Of a DNA stretch of 64,000 nucleotides, positions 56,064-64,000 are shown piece after piece (position 1 is the stretch's first letter; each line of letters begins with the position of its first letter). The stretch comes from Acetivibrio saccincola (GTDB lineage Bacteria > Bacillota > Clostridia > Acetivibrionales > Acetivibrionaceae). The stretch covers positions 124,001 to 188,000 of the forward strand of contig NZ_CP025197.1 in NCBI RefSeq assembly GCF_002844395.1, given 5' to 3'. Made by a program: the position numbers and the translations under genes. A model generated the notes under the pieces. That model searched no databases. It was not told where the DNA came from and saw only the letters and a program-made list of their open reading frames with translations.

Positions 56064-56525
56064 ATGATGGATGGGGAACCTTTTGATATTTATGTAGCAC
56101 TATCTGTAGTGTACTTTCAATTACGAAAAGAGCATATAGGTGAATCTCCCTTAGCACAGGATGTAAAGCAGCTTAAAAATTATGATGACATTTATAATTC
56201 TTTAAGACTAGATTATGGGGGTTCAGAATTTAAGCCGGCTACTGATAAATGTGTTGGAGTAATAAAGTTTAAAACACCGGATATATCGAAAATAGATATC
56301 CCATATAGTCAAGCAATGGGAGGAAATGCTGTTGGCGGACCGCCGTTCACAGGAAATGGTTTTACAGCTGCTACTAATGGTCAAGCGATTCCTGAATTTC
56401 TGTGTAATGGTCGTGTTGCTTTGAATGATGGAGCGGAACTTTACATGGTAACAAAGGATGGAGCTGAAATTTTAGTAGCGGTTTATAATAAAGTTGCAGC
56501 AAGATTTGTTGATATACTAGAGTAA
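56064..56525 (+). CDS. Chimeric frame: immunity B fragment fused to main-type toxin tip
   Basis: The first 30 or so residues (MMDGEPFDIYVALSVVYFQL) continue immunity gene B beyond its stop. The frame then passes without break into AQDVKQLKNYDDIYNSLRLD and the rest of the main toxin tip, about 89 percent like it by eye. It shows recombination inside the cassette array. A start at 56064 has no clear ribosome site, so expression is doubtful. The immunity A copy at 56539 follows. Confidence 0.6.
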   Translation: MMDGEPFDIYVALSVVYFQLRKEHIGESPLAQDVKQLKNYDDIYNSLRLDYGGSEFKPATDKCVGVIKFKTPDISKIDIPYSQAMGGNAVGGPPFTGNGFTAATNGQAIPEFLCNGRVALNDGAELYMVTKDGAEILVAVYNKVAARFVDILE

Positions 56526-56538
56526 GGAGGGGATAGAA

Positions 56539-56922
56539 GTGAGAAATGATATTTATGCCATATACAAGGGAAAGGAATATGAAGCTGGTATAAGTGAGGA
56601 ATCAAATGTTATTGTACTGCGTTCACAAGATCCTAATGATGTGTCAAAGGGTTTTTCCTTGTATAAAGGAACCATATACTTTAAGTATGTCCATAGAAGT
56701 GAATTAGAAGAAATATATAGTATTACTACTTATGCAGAGTATGAAGGAATAAAATTCCAAGCAATAAAAGAAGATGGAGATAAAATTCTTTTGAGTGGTG
56801 TAATAGGAGATTATAGGGTTTTTGAAAGTCTTGGAATGAAAATTGTGGATAAAGGAGTATACGAGAAATGGGTTGATAAAAGTGATGTAACAAGGATATA
56901 TGAGGAAAAAGAGCCTTTATAA
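56539..56922 (+). CDS. Putative immunity protein A, copy 2
   Basis: A 127-aa intact frame starting at GTG behind AAGGAGGGG. It is clearly homologous to the copy at 55294 and very close to the copy at 60795, with scattered changes in the central strands (for example TYAEYEGIKFQAI). Diversity between copies may match differences in the toxin tips. Confidence 0.75.
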   Translation: MRNDIYAIYKGKEYEAGISEESNVIVLRSQDPNDVSKGFSLYKGTIYFKYVHRSELEEIYSITTYAEYEGIKFQAIKEDGDKILLSGVIGDYRVFESLGMKIVDKGVYEKWVDKSDVTRIYEEKEPL

Positions 56923-56927
56923 CTATT

Positions 56928-56966
56928 AAAAACCCCGACTATAGCAATATAGTTCGGGGTTTTTTT
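56928..56966 (+). terminator. Intrinsic terminator after immunity gene A2
   Basis: AAAAACCCCGA pairs with TTCGGGGTTTTT, plus a T tail, as after copy 1. The toxin tail remnant follows at about 56985-57085. Confidence 0.85.
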
Positions 56967-57086
56967 AAAATGACTTTTTTACTTCGGGGGGATTTACCTC
57001 AGGAGGAGTACCGGAGGCAGTTGTAAATCGCGTACCTAATACCGATGAATACAGGATAGTTGATACTTTTGATTGGAGTGAGTGAA

Positions 57087-57571
57087 ATGGTGGAAAAGGA
57101 AAAGGAGTTATTGTTTAAAGCTATTGAAAAAACGAAATAGTTAAATATTTGCAGGGCAGAGATGGGTATAGAGTCGAAATGGAGCCTTGGACGCCTGCCC
57201 ATCTTCTTACGGATTGGACAAAAATTATACCTTGGGGTATTTATTAGGTGTATAAAGAGAATCCGGAATTAGGATTAGACAAAATGTTTGAAGATACTAT
57301 ATTGGAAATGATGGATGGGGAGCCTTTTGATATTTATGTAGCATTATTTTTAGTGTTTAATCAATTACGATATGAACATGATGGTAGATCATCCTTTGTT
57401 ATTGACAGGGATAAAGTGCTTAAGAAGCTTAGGCAAACTTTGATAAACAATAAGGAAAAGCTGATGAATTATTTTGAATGGGCATGTGGGAATTATGAAG
57501 GAGGAGCGTGGGGTGAAGTAGTCAGAATAGATGAACTTTGTAAAGAAAAGTTTAATATATCGATATTATAA
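57087..57571 (+). pseudogene. Putative immunity protein B, copy 2 (frameshift and nonsense)
   Basis: Compared with copy 3, one A is missing in the run near 57128, which brings an early stop, and TAG replaces GAG at about 57246. The second half from 57248 is open and ends LCKEKFNISIL. It is not functional as one protein. Confidence 0.8.
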
Positions 57572-57609
57572 ATAAAAATTTTATTTAAACTCATTATCAA
57601 TTTTTAAAG

Positions 57610-57648
57610 AAGCTGCTGCACTGAAGTATTTTAGTGCACAGCTTTTTT
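57610..57648 (+). terminator. Intrinsic terminator after immunity gene B2
   Basis: AAGCTGCTGCACT pairs with AGTGCACAGCTT with one bulged base, followed by TTTTT. The same element lies at 61867-61905. Confidence 0.8.
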
Positions 57649-57699
57649 CATAAGAATACAATATATTTTTTTATATCATCAGTTAAACTGACAGGCTGA

Positions 57700-58130
57700 G
57701 ACTATATGATAATCGGTGGCATTGCAGGAAGAACATCGTTTATAGAGGTAAATACCTTATTTTTGATTAGTTTAGATCTTGGAAATATGGGATGTAGTGA
57801 AAATAATGCAAATGTATGTTATAGCGGCAATTTTAGCACAGTAAATCTATTATTGATGATAATTATAAAGTATCTCAGTTGTTTAGTTTTTGTTTACCCT
57901 TATGAGTTTATACATAATATAGAAAAATAAAAGTGGTCTTGAATGGCTAAGGTCAAAGAGTGTACTAAACTTTACCGGCAGTAAATTAAGAAAACTTGCA
58001 AGACTTGGAGATAATTTGTATAATTATGTTAAAGTCGATGGAGTAATGTTATCGGATATGTAGGTTATAAAGAGCCCATCATTTGTTGATGAATTTGGTA
58101 GTGCTAAATGGCAAAAGGGGATGGATTTGT
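57700..58130 (+). pseudogene. Decayed pieces of the main toxin and the TNT module
   Basis: MIIGGIAGRTSFIEVNT (57706) is a worn version of the region before the membrane helices of the main toxin. At about 57940-58030 a stretch matches 53885-53975 of the main gene with frame breaks, and 58030-58130 matches the TNT cassette at 58965-59070, with a TAG where that has CAG. It shows that longer toxin segments once stood here. Confidence 0.75.
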
Positions 58131-58171
58131 AATTGGTGAGTACAGGATTGCCGGTTAGGGAGGCTATAAGT

Positions 58172-58483
58172 ATGCTAGACAGAGAAAAAGTCAGAAAAGA
58201 AGTTGAGAGCTGGGAATCTTTTTCCTACAATTACAATTTAGGTGATAGACCTATGAGGCATAATGAACTTGGAATACGTTTGGTTGATGGAAAATGGCAG
58301 TTATATCAGTCTTTTGAAAGAGGAGGGTATAATGTAATTGATACATTTGACAAAGAAAGTGACGCATGTGAAGCATTGTTATACTATCTTCGGTCTGAAA
58401 AAGATTTTCAAGAGTACTATAGAAGGTTTAAGGAACAACAAAGATTAAAACGTGAGGAAGGATTAAAAAACAAAAAAGGATAG
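58172..58483 (+). CDS. Putative immunity protein C, copy 1
   Basis: A 103-aa protein, MLDREKVRKEVESWESFSYN onward, with a central GIRLVDGKWQLYQSFERGG sheet and a very basic C-terminus. The ATG at 58172 follows AGGGAGGC; a longer frame from 58133 comes from toxin remnants. Copies at 59513 and 62429 are near identical, and the one at 59513 directly follows the TNT toxin module. It is therefore the likely TNT immunity protein. This copy has lost its toxin. Confidence 0.75.
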   Translation: MLDREKVRKEVESWESFSYNYNLGDRPMRHNELGIRLVDGKWQLYQSFERGGYNVIDTFDKESDACEALLYYLRSEKDFQEYYRRFKEQQRLKREEGLKNKKG

Positions 58484-58610
58484 CATTACATTATTCAGAT
58501 GTTTTGCAGAATTAAAATATGAAAGTTAACATTTCATAACTAAATATGGGAGGAACTACAATAAATCCTCCCATTATCTTTTATATTAAAATTTAGTACA
58601 GTAATTATTT

Positions 58611-59495
58611 TTGTTATTAGAAATATTTATAACAAAGTATAGGCATGATGCATTAGAGGCGATTTCTAAGAATATAGATCCGGATTTAATTAAGAAACTT
58701 GATGACTTAGGCATAAAACCATCTGATTATGATAATTTTAGAATTACCGGATGTGAATCGGCAGAGAAAGTAGCTAAAGCTGTTGAAATGGGCAATTCTC
58801 TTAAAGAGATAACCCATCTGGATGATGCACTTGATGCAATTAGAAGTGTATCATTTAGCGGACTGGATGATATAAGAATTAAGTCAATGTTAAAGAATAT
58901 AGATGACAGTGCAATGTCAGTTTATGATAAAGTAACCGCTAAGGCGACTTTGTTTGAGAAGGCATTAGACGATGGAGTAGTATTGCCGGATATGCAGGTT
59001 ATAAAGAGCCCATCCTTTGTTGATGAATTTGGCAGTGCTAAATGGCCAAAAGGTGATGGATTTGTAATTGATGAGATTACGGGATTGCCAATTAAGGAAG
59101 AAATAAGTCCCAATAATGGGCTTGTATTTGACAGGTATGGAACCGCAGACGGCAGATTTGTTTCTCCTGTTGAAGATGGTGTAAGTTTTAGTTATGATAA
59201 GAGGTCTCTGCCTTATATAGAAAATCCATATGCTTATCATAAGTACGAGATTATCAGGGATTTTAGTGAGTTGCCTGATGCAATTCAGAATTGCACTGAT
59301 CCGGCTTTGAAAGAAGATATAATTAATTATATGAAAACGTATAATATAGGATTTGATGACATAAAGACATTTGAAGGAAAAATTGCTCCGGCATTTGATT
59401 CCAACTTTCCTCTTGATGAAGCAGCCACTCAATGGCAGCTTCCTTTGCCACTTAGATTTTTTGAAGATTTAGGATTTATTGATGAAATATTTTAA
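58611..59495 (+). CDS. Orphan toxin module with TNT domain
   Basis: This frame begins with the shared pre-toxin segment (ALEAISKNIDPDLIKKLDDL), carries a new linker, and ends in a domain from about residue 170 that resembles the tuberculosis necrotizing toxin (TNT) fold: LVFDRYGTADGRFVSP, then YHKYEI, and GKIAPAFDS with ATQWQLPLP. The arginine, histidine and glutamine typical of the NAD-cleaving site are present. There is no signal peptide and no clear ribosome site. It would become active only after recombination with the main gene. The immunity gene C follows after 17 bases. Confidence 0.78.
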   Translation: MLLEIFITKYRHDALEAISKNIDPDLIKKLDDLGIKPSDYDNFRITGCESAEKVAKAVEMGNSLKEITHLDDALDAIRSVSFSGLDDIRIKSMLKNIDDSAMSVYDKVTAKATLFEKALDDGVVLPDMQVIKSPSFVDEFGSAKWPKGDGFVIDEITGLPIKEEISPNNGLVFDRYGTADGRFVSPVEDGVSFSYDKRSLPYIENPYAYHKYEIIRDFSELPDAIQNCTDPALKEDIINYMKTYNIGFDDIKTFEGKIAPAFDSNFPLDEAATQWQLPLPLRFFEDLGFIDEIF

Positions 59496-59512
59496 TGTAA
59501 GGAGGCATAACC

Positions 59513-59824
59513 ATGCTAGACAGAGAAAAGATCAGAAAAGAAGTTGAGAGCTGGGAATCTTTTTCCTACAATTACAATTTAGGTGATAGACCTATGAGGC
59601 ATAATGAACTTGGAATCCGTCTGGTTGATGGAAAATGGCAGTTATATCGGTCTTTTGAAAGAGGAGGGTATAATGTAATTGATACATTTGATAAAGAAAG
59701 TGATGCATGCGAATTATTACTATACTATCTTCGTTCAGAAAAGAGAAGTCAGGAGAGGCATAGAAAATTTAAAGAACAACAAAGATTAAAACGTGAGGAA
59801 GAATTAAAAAACAAAAAAGGATAG
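59513..59824 (+). CDS. Putative immunity protein C, copy 2 (with TNT toxin)
   Basis: A 103-aa intact frame with AAGGAGG upstream, 17 bases after the TNT module stop, the normal spacing of a toxin-immunity pair. It differs from copy 1 at a few residues. It probably binds and blocks the TNT NADase in the producing cell. Confidence 0.8.
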   Translation: MLDREKIRKEVESWESFSYNYNLGDRPMRHNELGIRLVDGKWQLYRSFERGGYNVIDTFDKESDACELLLYYLRSEKRSQERHRKFKEQQRLKREEELKNKKG

Positions 59825-59952
59825 CATTACATTATTCAGATGTTTTGCAGAATTAAAATATGAAAGTTAACATTTCATAACTAAATATGGGAGGTACTAC
59901 AATAAGTCCTCCCATTGTCTTTTATATAAAAAAATTAGTACAGTAATTATTT

Positions 59953-60781
59953 TTGTTATTAGAAATATTTATAATAAAGTATGGGAATGATGCATTAGAG
60001 GCGATTTCTAAGAATATCGATCCGGATTTAATTAAGAAACTTGATGACTTTGGTGTTAAACCGTCTGATTATGATAATTTTAGAATTACCGGACGTGAAT
60101 CGGCAGAGAAAGTAGCTAAAACTGTTAAAAATGCAAAATACACAAGAGCCATAATGCAAGAGATGCCCGGTTTTATGGATGATATGGCATCAGTCCTTGA
60201 TAATGTTGGAATGAGTATAGACAGGTTTAATGAATTAATGGCATTACCGGCAGATTTACTTTAAGATGCTGATAGAGCGGCAATGAAAGCAGTACGGGAT
60301 GCAATACCTATGCCTACGGAAGAAACGATTATGCAGAAAGTTATACCACAGGGAGACATTGCTAAGTACATTAGTGGAGAGTATAATCAAGTTAGAGGTT
60401 ATATTACCAAAGCACAGGATGAAGCAGCTAAAGAATTATGACGACATTTATAATTCTTTAAGGCTGGATTATGGGGGTTCAGAATTTAATCCGGCTACTG
60501 ATAAATGTGTTGGAGTAATAAAGTTTAAAACACCGGATATATCAGAAATAGAGATTCCATATAGTCAAGCAATGGGAGGAAATGCTGTTGCCGGACCACC
60601 GTTCACAGGAAATGGTTTTACAGCTGCTACTAATGGTCAAGTAATTCCTGAATTTCTGTGTAAGGATCGTGTTGCTTTGAAGGATGGAGCGGAACTTTAC
60701 ATGATTACAAAGGATGGAGCTGAAATTTTAGTAGCGGTTTATAATAAAGTTGCAGCAAGATTTGTTGATATACTAGAGTAA
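59953..60781 (+). pseudogene. Orphan cassette with decayed main-type toxin tip
   Basis: The shared pre-toxin segment (from about 59985) and the following region match the main gene from 54480 on. TAA at 60262 replaces TCA, and a small indel at about 60420 breaks the frame again; after it the tip is open to 60779. The decayed toxin is followed by an intact immunity A gene. Confidence 0.8.
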
Positions 60782-60794
60782 GGAGGGGATAGAA

Positions 60795-61178
60795 GTGAGA
60801 AATGATATTTATGCCATATACAAGGGAAAGGAATATGAAGCTGGTATAAGTGAGGAATCAAATGTTATTGTACTGCGTTCACAAGATCCTAATGATGTGT
60901 CAAAGGGTTTTTCCTTGTACAAAGGAACCATATACTTTAAGTACGTCCATAGGAGTGAATTAGAAGAAATATATCGTATTAGTACTTATGCGGAATATAA
61001 AGGAATAAAATTACAAGCAATAAAGGAAGATGGAGATAAAATTCTTTTGAGTGGTGTAATAGGAGATTATAGAGTTTTTGAAAGTCTTGGAATGAAAATT
61101 GTGGATAAAGGAGTATACGAGAAATGGGTTGATAAAAGTGATGTAACAAGGATATATGAGGAAAAAAAACCTAGATAA
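60795..61178 (+). CDS. Putative immunity protein A, copy 3
   Basis: A 127-aa intact frame from GTG behind AAGGAGGGG. It is almost the same as copy 2 but reads RISTYAEYKGIKLQAI in the middle, like copy 1, so it may be a recombinant. Its toxin partner is decayed. Confidence 0.75.
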   Translation: MRNDIYAIYKGKEYEAGISEESNVIVLRSQDPNDVSKGFSLYKGTIYFKYVHRSELEEIYRISTYAEYKGIKLQAIKEDGDKILLSGVIGDYRVFESLGMKIVDKGVYEKWVDKSDVTRIYEEKKPR

Positions 61179-61183
61179 TTTTT

Positions 61184-61222
61184 AAAAACCTCGACTATAA
61201 CAATATAGTTCGGGGTTTTTTA
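61184..61222 (+). terminator. Intrinsic terminator after immunity gene A3
   Basis: AAAAACCTCGA pairs with TTCGGGGTTTTT (with wobble), followed by T residues. A toxin tail remnant follows to about 61341. Confidence 0.8.
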
Positions 61223-61342
61223 AAAATGACTTTTTTACTCCGGGCGGATTTACCTCAGGAGGAGTATCGGAGGCAGTTATAAATCATGTACCTAATACCG
61301 ATGAATACAGGATAGTCGATTTTTTTGATTGGAGTGAGTGAA

Positions 61343-61828
61343 ATGGTGAGAAAGGAAAAGGAATTATTGTTGAAAGCTATTGAAAAAAACGAAATAATTA
61401 AATATTTGCAGGGCAGAGATGGGTATAGAGTCGAAATGGAGCCTTGGACGCCTGCCCATCTTCTTACGGATTGGACAAAAATTATACCTTGGGGTATTTA
61501 TTAGGTGTATAAAGAGAATCCGGAATTAGGATTAGACAAAATGTTTGAAGATACTATATTGGAAATGATGGATGGGGAGCCTTTTGATATTTATGTAGCA
61601 TTATTTTTAGTGTTTAATCAATTACGATATGAACATGATGGTAGATCATCCTTTGTTATTGACAGGGATAAAGTGCTTAAGAAGCTTAGGCAAACTTTGA
61701 TAAACAATAAGGAAAAGCTGATGAATTATTTTGAATGGGCATGTGGGAATTATGAAGGAGGAGCGTGGGGTGAAGTAGTCAGAATAGATGAACTTTGTAA
61801 AGAAAAGTTTAATATATCGATATTATAA
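61343..61828 (+). pseudogene. Putative immunity protein B, copy 3 (single in-frame TAG)
   Basis: ATG 61343 behind GGAGTGAGTGA opens a frame that would give a 161-aa protein, MVRKEKELLLKAIEKNEIIK to EKFNISIL. Only one TAG at 61502-61504 interrupts it; copy 1 has GAG there. The product without read-through is 53 aa. Confidence 0.8.
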
Positions 61829-61866
61829 ATAAAAATTTTATTTAAACTCATTATCAATTTTTAAAG

Positions 61867-61905
61867 AAGCTGCTGCACTGAAGTATTTTAGTGCACAGCT
61901 TTTTT
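61867..61905 (+). terminator. Intrinsic terminator after immunity gene B3
   Basis: Same stem as at 57610-57648: AAGCTGCTGCACT with AGTGCACAGCTT and a T run. Confidence 0.8.
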
Positions 61906-61956
61906 CATAAGAATACAATATATTTTTTTATATCATCAGTTAAACTGACAGGCTGA

Positions 61957-62388
61957 GACTATATGATAATCGGTGGCATTGCAGGAAGAACATCGTTTAT
62001 AGAGGTAAATACCTTATTTTTGATTAGTTTAGATCTTGGAAATATGGGATGTAGTGAAAATAATGCAAATGTATGTTATAGCGGCAATTTTAGCACAGTA
62101 AATCTATTATTGATGATAATTATAAAGTATCTCAGTTGTTTAGTTTTTGTTTACCCTTATGAGTTTATACATAATATAGAAAAATAAAAGTGGTCTTGAA
62201 TGGCTAAGGTCAAAGAGTGTACTAAACTTTACCGGCAGTAAATTAAGAAAACTTGCAAGACTTGGAGATAATTTGTATAATTATGTTAAAGTCGATGGAG
62301 TAATGTTATCGGATATGCAGGTTATAAAGAGCCCATCATTTGTTGATGAATTTGGTAGTGCTAAATGGCAAAAGGGGATGGATTTGTA
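61957..62388 (+). pseudogene. Decayed pieces of the main toxin and TNT module (D2 copy)
   Basis: Nearly identical to 57700-58130, so these remnants were already decayed when the block was duplicated. One difference is that CAG is kept here at the place where the D1 copy has TAG. Confidence 0.75.
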
Positions 62389-62428
62389 ATTGGTGAGTAC
62401 AGGATTGCTGGTTAGGGAGGCGATAAGT

Positions 62429-62740
62429 ATGCTAGACAGAGAAAAGGTCAGAAAAGAAGTTGAGAGCTGGGAATCTTTTTCCTACAATTACAATTTAGGT
62501 GATAGACCTATGAGGCATAATGAACTTGGAATACGTCTGGTTGATGGAAAATGGCAGTTATATCAGTCTTTTGAAAGAGGAGGGTATAATGTAATTGATA
62601 CATTTGATAAAGAAAGTGATGCATGCGAATTATTACTATACTATCTTCGTTCAGAAAAGAGAAGTCAGGAGAGGCATAGAAAATTTAAAGAACAACAAAG
62701 ATTAAAACGTGAGGAAGAATTAAAAAACAAAAAAGGATAG
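62429..62740 (+). CDS. Putative immunity protein C, copy 3
   Basis: A 103-aa intact frame with AGGGAGGC upstream. The front resembles copy 1 and the C-terminus (SEKRSQERHRKFKEQQ) copy 2, so it is a mosaic. It lacks an adjacent intact TNT toxin. Confidence 0.75.
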   Translation: MLDREKVRKEVESWESFSYNYNLGDRPMRHNELGIRLVDGKWQLYQSFERGGYNVIDTFDKESDACELLLYYLRSEKRSQERHRKFKEQQRLKREEELKNKKG

Positions 62741-62868
62741 CATTACATTATTCAGATGTTTTGCAGAATTAAAATATGAAAGTTAACATTTCATAACTAA
62801 ATATGGGAGGTACTACAATAAGTCCTCCCATTGTCTTTTATATAAAAAAATTAGTACAGTAATTATTT

Positions 62869-63441
62869 TTGTTATTAGAAATATTTATAATAAAGTATGG
62901 GAATGATGCATTAGAGGCGATTTCTAAGAATATCGATCCGGATTTAATTAAGAAACTTGATGACTTTGGTGTTAAACCGTCTGATTATGATAATTTTAGA
63001 ATTATCGGACGTGAATCGGCAGAAACGGTAGCAGAAGCTGCCGCGGAAGTCGAGAAATTTGCATATCTACTAAAAACAGAAAAAAACATAGCATTCTTTT
63101 GGTCTGGAAAGACTAATGGTATAGGTGTGGCAGATAGAGCTTTGGAAATAGCAAGGGAAAGAGGTGGAACAACTATCGAAAAAATTATTGAAACAAAGGG
63201 TATTAATATGCCGGAGTGGAATATCAATGATGCGAAATCAGTAGAAATATGGAGACAAGCCTCTCTTAAGTATGCACAACAAGCTTCAGGTGAGGTATGG
63301 GCTGTTATTGGAAGTAGTGTTAGAGAAGATAGTATATGGTTACAATATGAACTACCAGCATTGACGAATAATATAAATGTTACAAAAATAACAGTTATAG
63401 ACCCTGAAACATTAGTAGAGACTGTAATTTTTACGAGGTGA
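62869..63441 (+). CDS. Orphan toxin module of unknown activity
   Basis: The frame starts with the shared pre-toxin segment and changes after RIIGRESAETVAE to a different toxin of about 130 residues. Visible features are AFFWSGKTNGIGVADRALE, GGTTIEKIIE, MPEWN, and ASGEVWAVIGSSVREDSIW followed by TVIDPETLVETVIF. I recall similar tips in other polymorphic toxins but cannot name the chemistry. There is no own ribosome site. The stop overlaps the ribosome site of the Imm74-like gene, confirming a toxin-immunity pair. Confidence 0.7.
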   Translation: MLLEIFIIKYGNDALEAISKNIDPDLIKKLDDFGVKPSDYDNFRIIGRESAETVAEAAAEVEKFAYLLKTEKNIAFFWSGKTNGIGVADRALEIARERGGTTIEKIIETKGINMPEWNINDAKSVEIWRQASLKYAQQASGEVWAVIGSSVREDSIWLQYELPALTNNINVTKITVIDPETLVETVIFTR

Positions 63442-63446
63442 AAATA

Positions 63447-63674
63447 ATGATATTAGGTGGAACTAGTTCATATATAAGAGTAGAATATAATGGGAGAATA
63501 GTGAGAATTGGAGGTGAGTTACTTTCAGATGGATTTTTAGCTTATAAAAATTCGATTAAGAAATGGGAAGAACCATATGAAAATGAGATTATTGATAGAG
63601 AAACGCGTGATTTAATTATTAAACATGTAATTGAAGAGGCTGAAAAAGCAAATTTTAAAATAGAATTTGAATAA
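63447..63674 (+). CDS. Imm74-like immunity protein
   Basis: A 75-aa protein with SSYIRVEYNGRIVRIGGELL, then FLAYKNSIKKWEEPYE and a helical end, the pattern I associate with the Imm74 immunity family. The ATG at 63447 is chosen because GAGGTG lies 6 bases upstream; GTG 63438 lacks a site. It follows the orphan toxin at 62869 without gap and should protect against it. Confidence 0.72.
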   Translation: MILGGTSSYIRVEYNGRIVRIGGELLSDGFLAYKNSIKKWEEPYENEIIDRETRDLIIKHVIEEAEKANFKIEFE

Positions 63675-63700
63675 ACAAGTGAGAATATTTATTGAACTTT

Positions 63701-63737
63701 CCTGACTGTAATAATACAGTTTCAGGGTTGCTTTTTA
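63701..63737 (+). terminator. Terminator-like hairpin after the Imm74-like gene
   Basis: CCTGACTGT pairs with ACAGTTTCAGG with a small bulge around AATA, followed by GTTGCTTTTT. Confidence 0.6.
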
Positions 63738-63875
63738 CATAGTCATATATTCATAATTTAAGACAACAATTTGCTAAGCTTAGAGATGATTAATGCAATT
63801 ATTCCAATGACTTTTTAAAGGTGCTTAAGAATTTGGATTGTAAGAATGATACAGTAGAAGTGGCATCGGGGGATG

Positions 63876-64000
63876 GGAATGATGCATTAGAGGCGATTTC
63901 CAAGAATATAGATCCGGATTTAATTAAGCAGCTTGATGACTTAGGCATAAAACCATCTGATTATGATAATTTTAGAATTACCGGACGTGAATCGGCAGAG
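63876..64000 (+). pseudogene. Next orphan cassette, cut by the window end
   Basis: The shared pre-toxin segment (GNDALEAISKNIDPDLIK, LDDLGIKPSDYDNFRITGRE) starts again and runs off the window. Its toxin tip lies beyond 64000, so the array continues. As in the other orphans no start or ribosome site is seen; whether it is intact cannot be judged. Confidence 0.75.

Larger units (their letters stand above)
56155..58590 (+). repeat. Segmental duplication D1 of the cassette array
   Basis: This 2.4-kb block recurs at about 60411-62847 with an offset near 4257 bases. It covers the toxin tip, immunity A, terminator, toxin tail, immunity B, decayed toxin pieces and immunity C. From about 57240 the two are almost identical. 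The TNT cassette lies between the copies. Confidence 0.85.
60411..62847 (+). repeat. Segmental duplication D2 of the cassette array
   Basis: Counterpart of 56155-58590 (offset near 4257). The stretch 61500-62400 equals 57243-58143 almost base for base, which points to a recent duplication or gene conversion. Confidence 0.85.

Noticed and set aside
57706..57930. Independent 74-aa gene (also at 61963)
   Set aside because: The sequence is a worn copy of the main toxin around its membrane helices and has no ribosome site.

Overview
The window is low-GC DNA of the kind found in Clostridia (Firmicutes). It has strong purine-rich Shine-Dalgarno sites with some GTG and TTG starts, a dnaX-ybaB-recR order, an S-layer-homology (SLH) surface protein, ISLre2-type insertion sequences and a Sec-secreted polymorphic toxin. 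An anaerobic clostridium of the Acetivibrio/Ruminiclostridium type is plausible, but the species cannot be fixed from the sequence alone.

Layout. (1) 0.3-3.1 kb: core replication/repair genes dnaX, ybaB and recR. (2) 3.1-6.3 kb: a long non-coding array of a short motif in alternating orientation, a small protein of unknown function, and a nuclease-like gene split by a -1 frame change at a perfect A AAA AAG heptamer. (3) 6.5-12.6 kb: a zinc-ribbon protein, an Mrp/NBP35-type ATPase and a DUF134 regulator, then two uncharacterised genes and a metal(loid) cluster (arsC, permease, thioredoxin-like protein, DUF2703 protein). (4) 12.7-14.9 kb: an S23-type four-helix protein and a parM/parR-like segregation pair. 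(5) 15.2-30.3 kb: a mobile-element scrapyard. It holds two nearly identical ISLre2-family copies, three copies (one long, one internally deleted, one end only) of a TniA/TniB/DUF6431-type transposon with recognisable terminal inverted repeats, remnants that look like a BREX locus (pglZ tail, a 405-aa protein, brxL head), an AlbA_2/ATPase gene, and a second, truncated copy of region 2. (6) 30.4-35.6 kb: a two-gene Hachiman-like defence module (nuclease plus helicase with a C-terminal HIRAN-like domain) and small genes. (7) 35.8-42.2 kb: a Tn7-like tnsA-tnsB-tnsC-tniQ operon whose TnsA lacks the expected catalytic aspartate. (8) 42.4-45.9 kb: an unknown 400-aa protein, a MazF/PemK-type toxin, a decayed RelBE-like module and a third copy of the non-coding array. 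(9) 46.2-64 kb: an SLH/VWA surface protein overlapping the start of a large secreted polymorphic toxin (with a frame break near its N-terminus), followed by a chain of orphan toxin C-terminal modules and immunity genes that runs past the window end.

How it works together. The middle of the window reads as a defence and mobility island set between housekeeping genes and a contact-dependent competition locus. In the toxin locus each orphan cassette begins with the same pre-toxin segment as the main gene, so recombination could swap toxin tips. Cassettes carry a TNT-type domain, an uncharacterised toxin paired with an Imm74-like protein, and decayed copies of the main tip. The surface protein is translationally coupled to the toxin and may anchor or display it. 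No tRNA, rRNA or CRISPR array was recognised.
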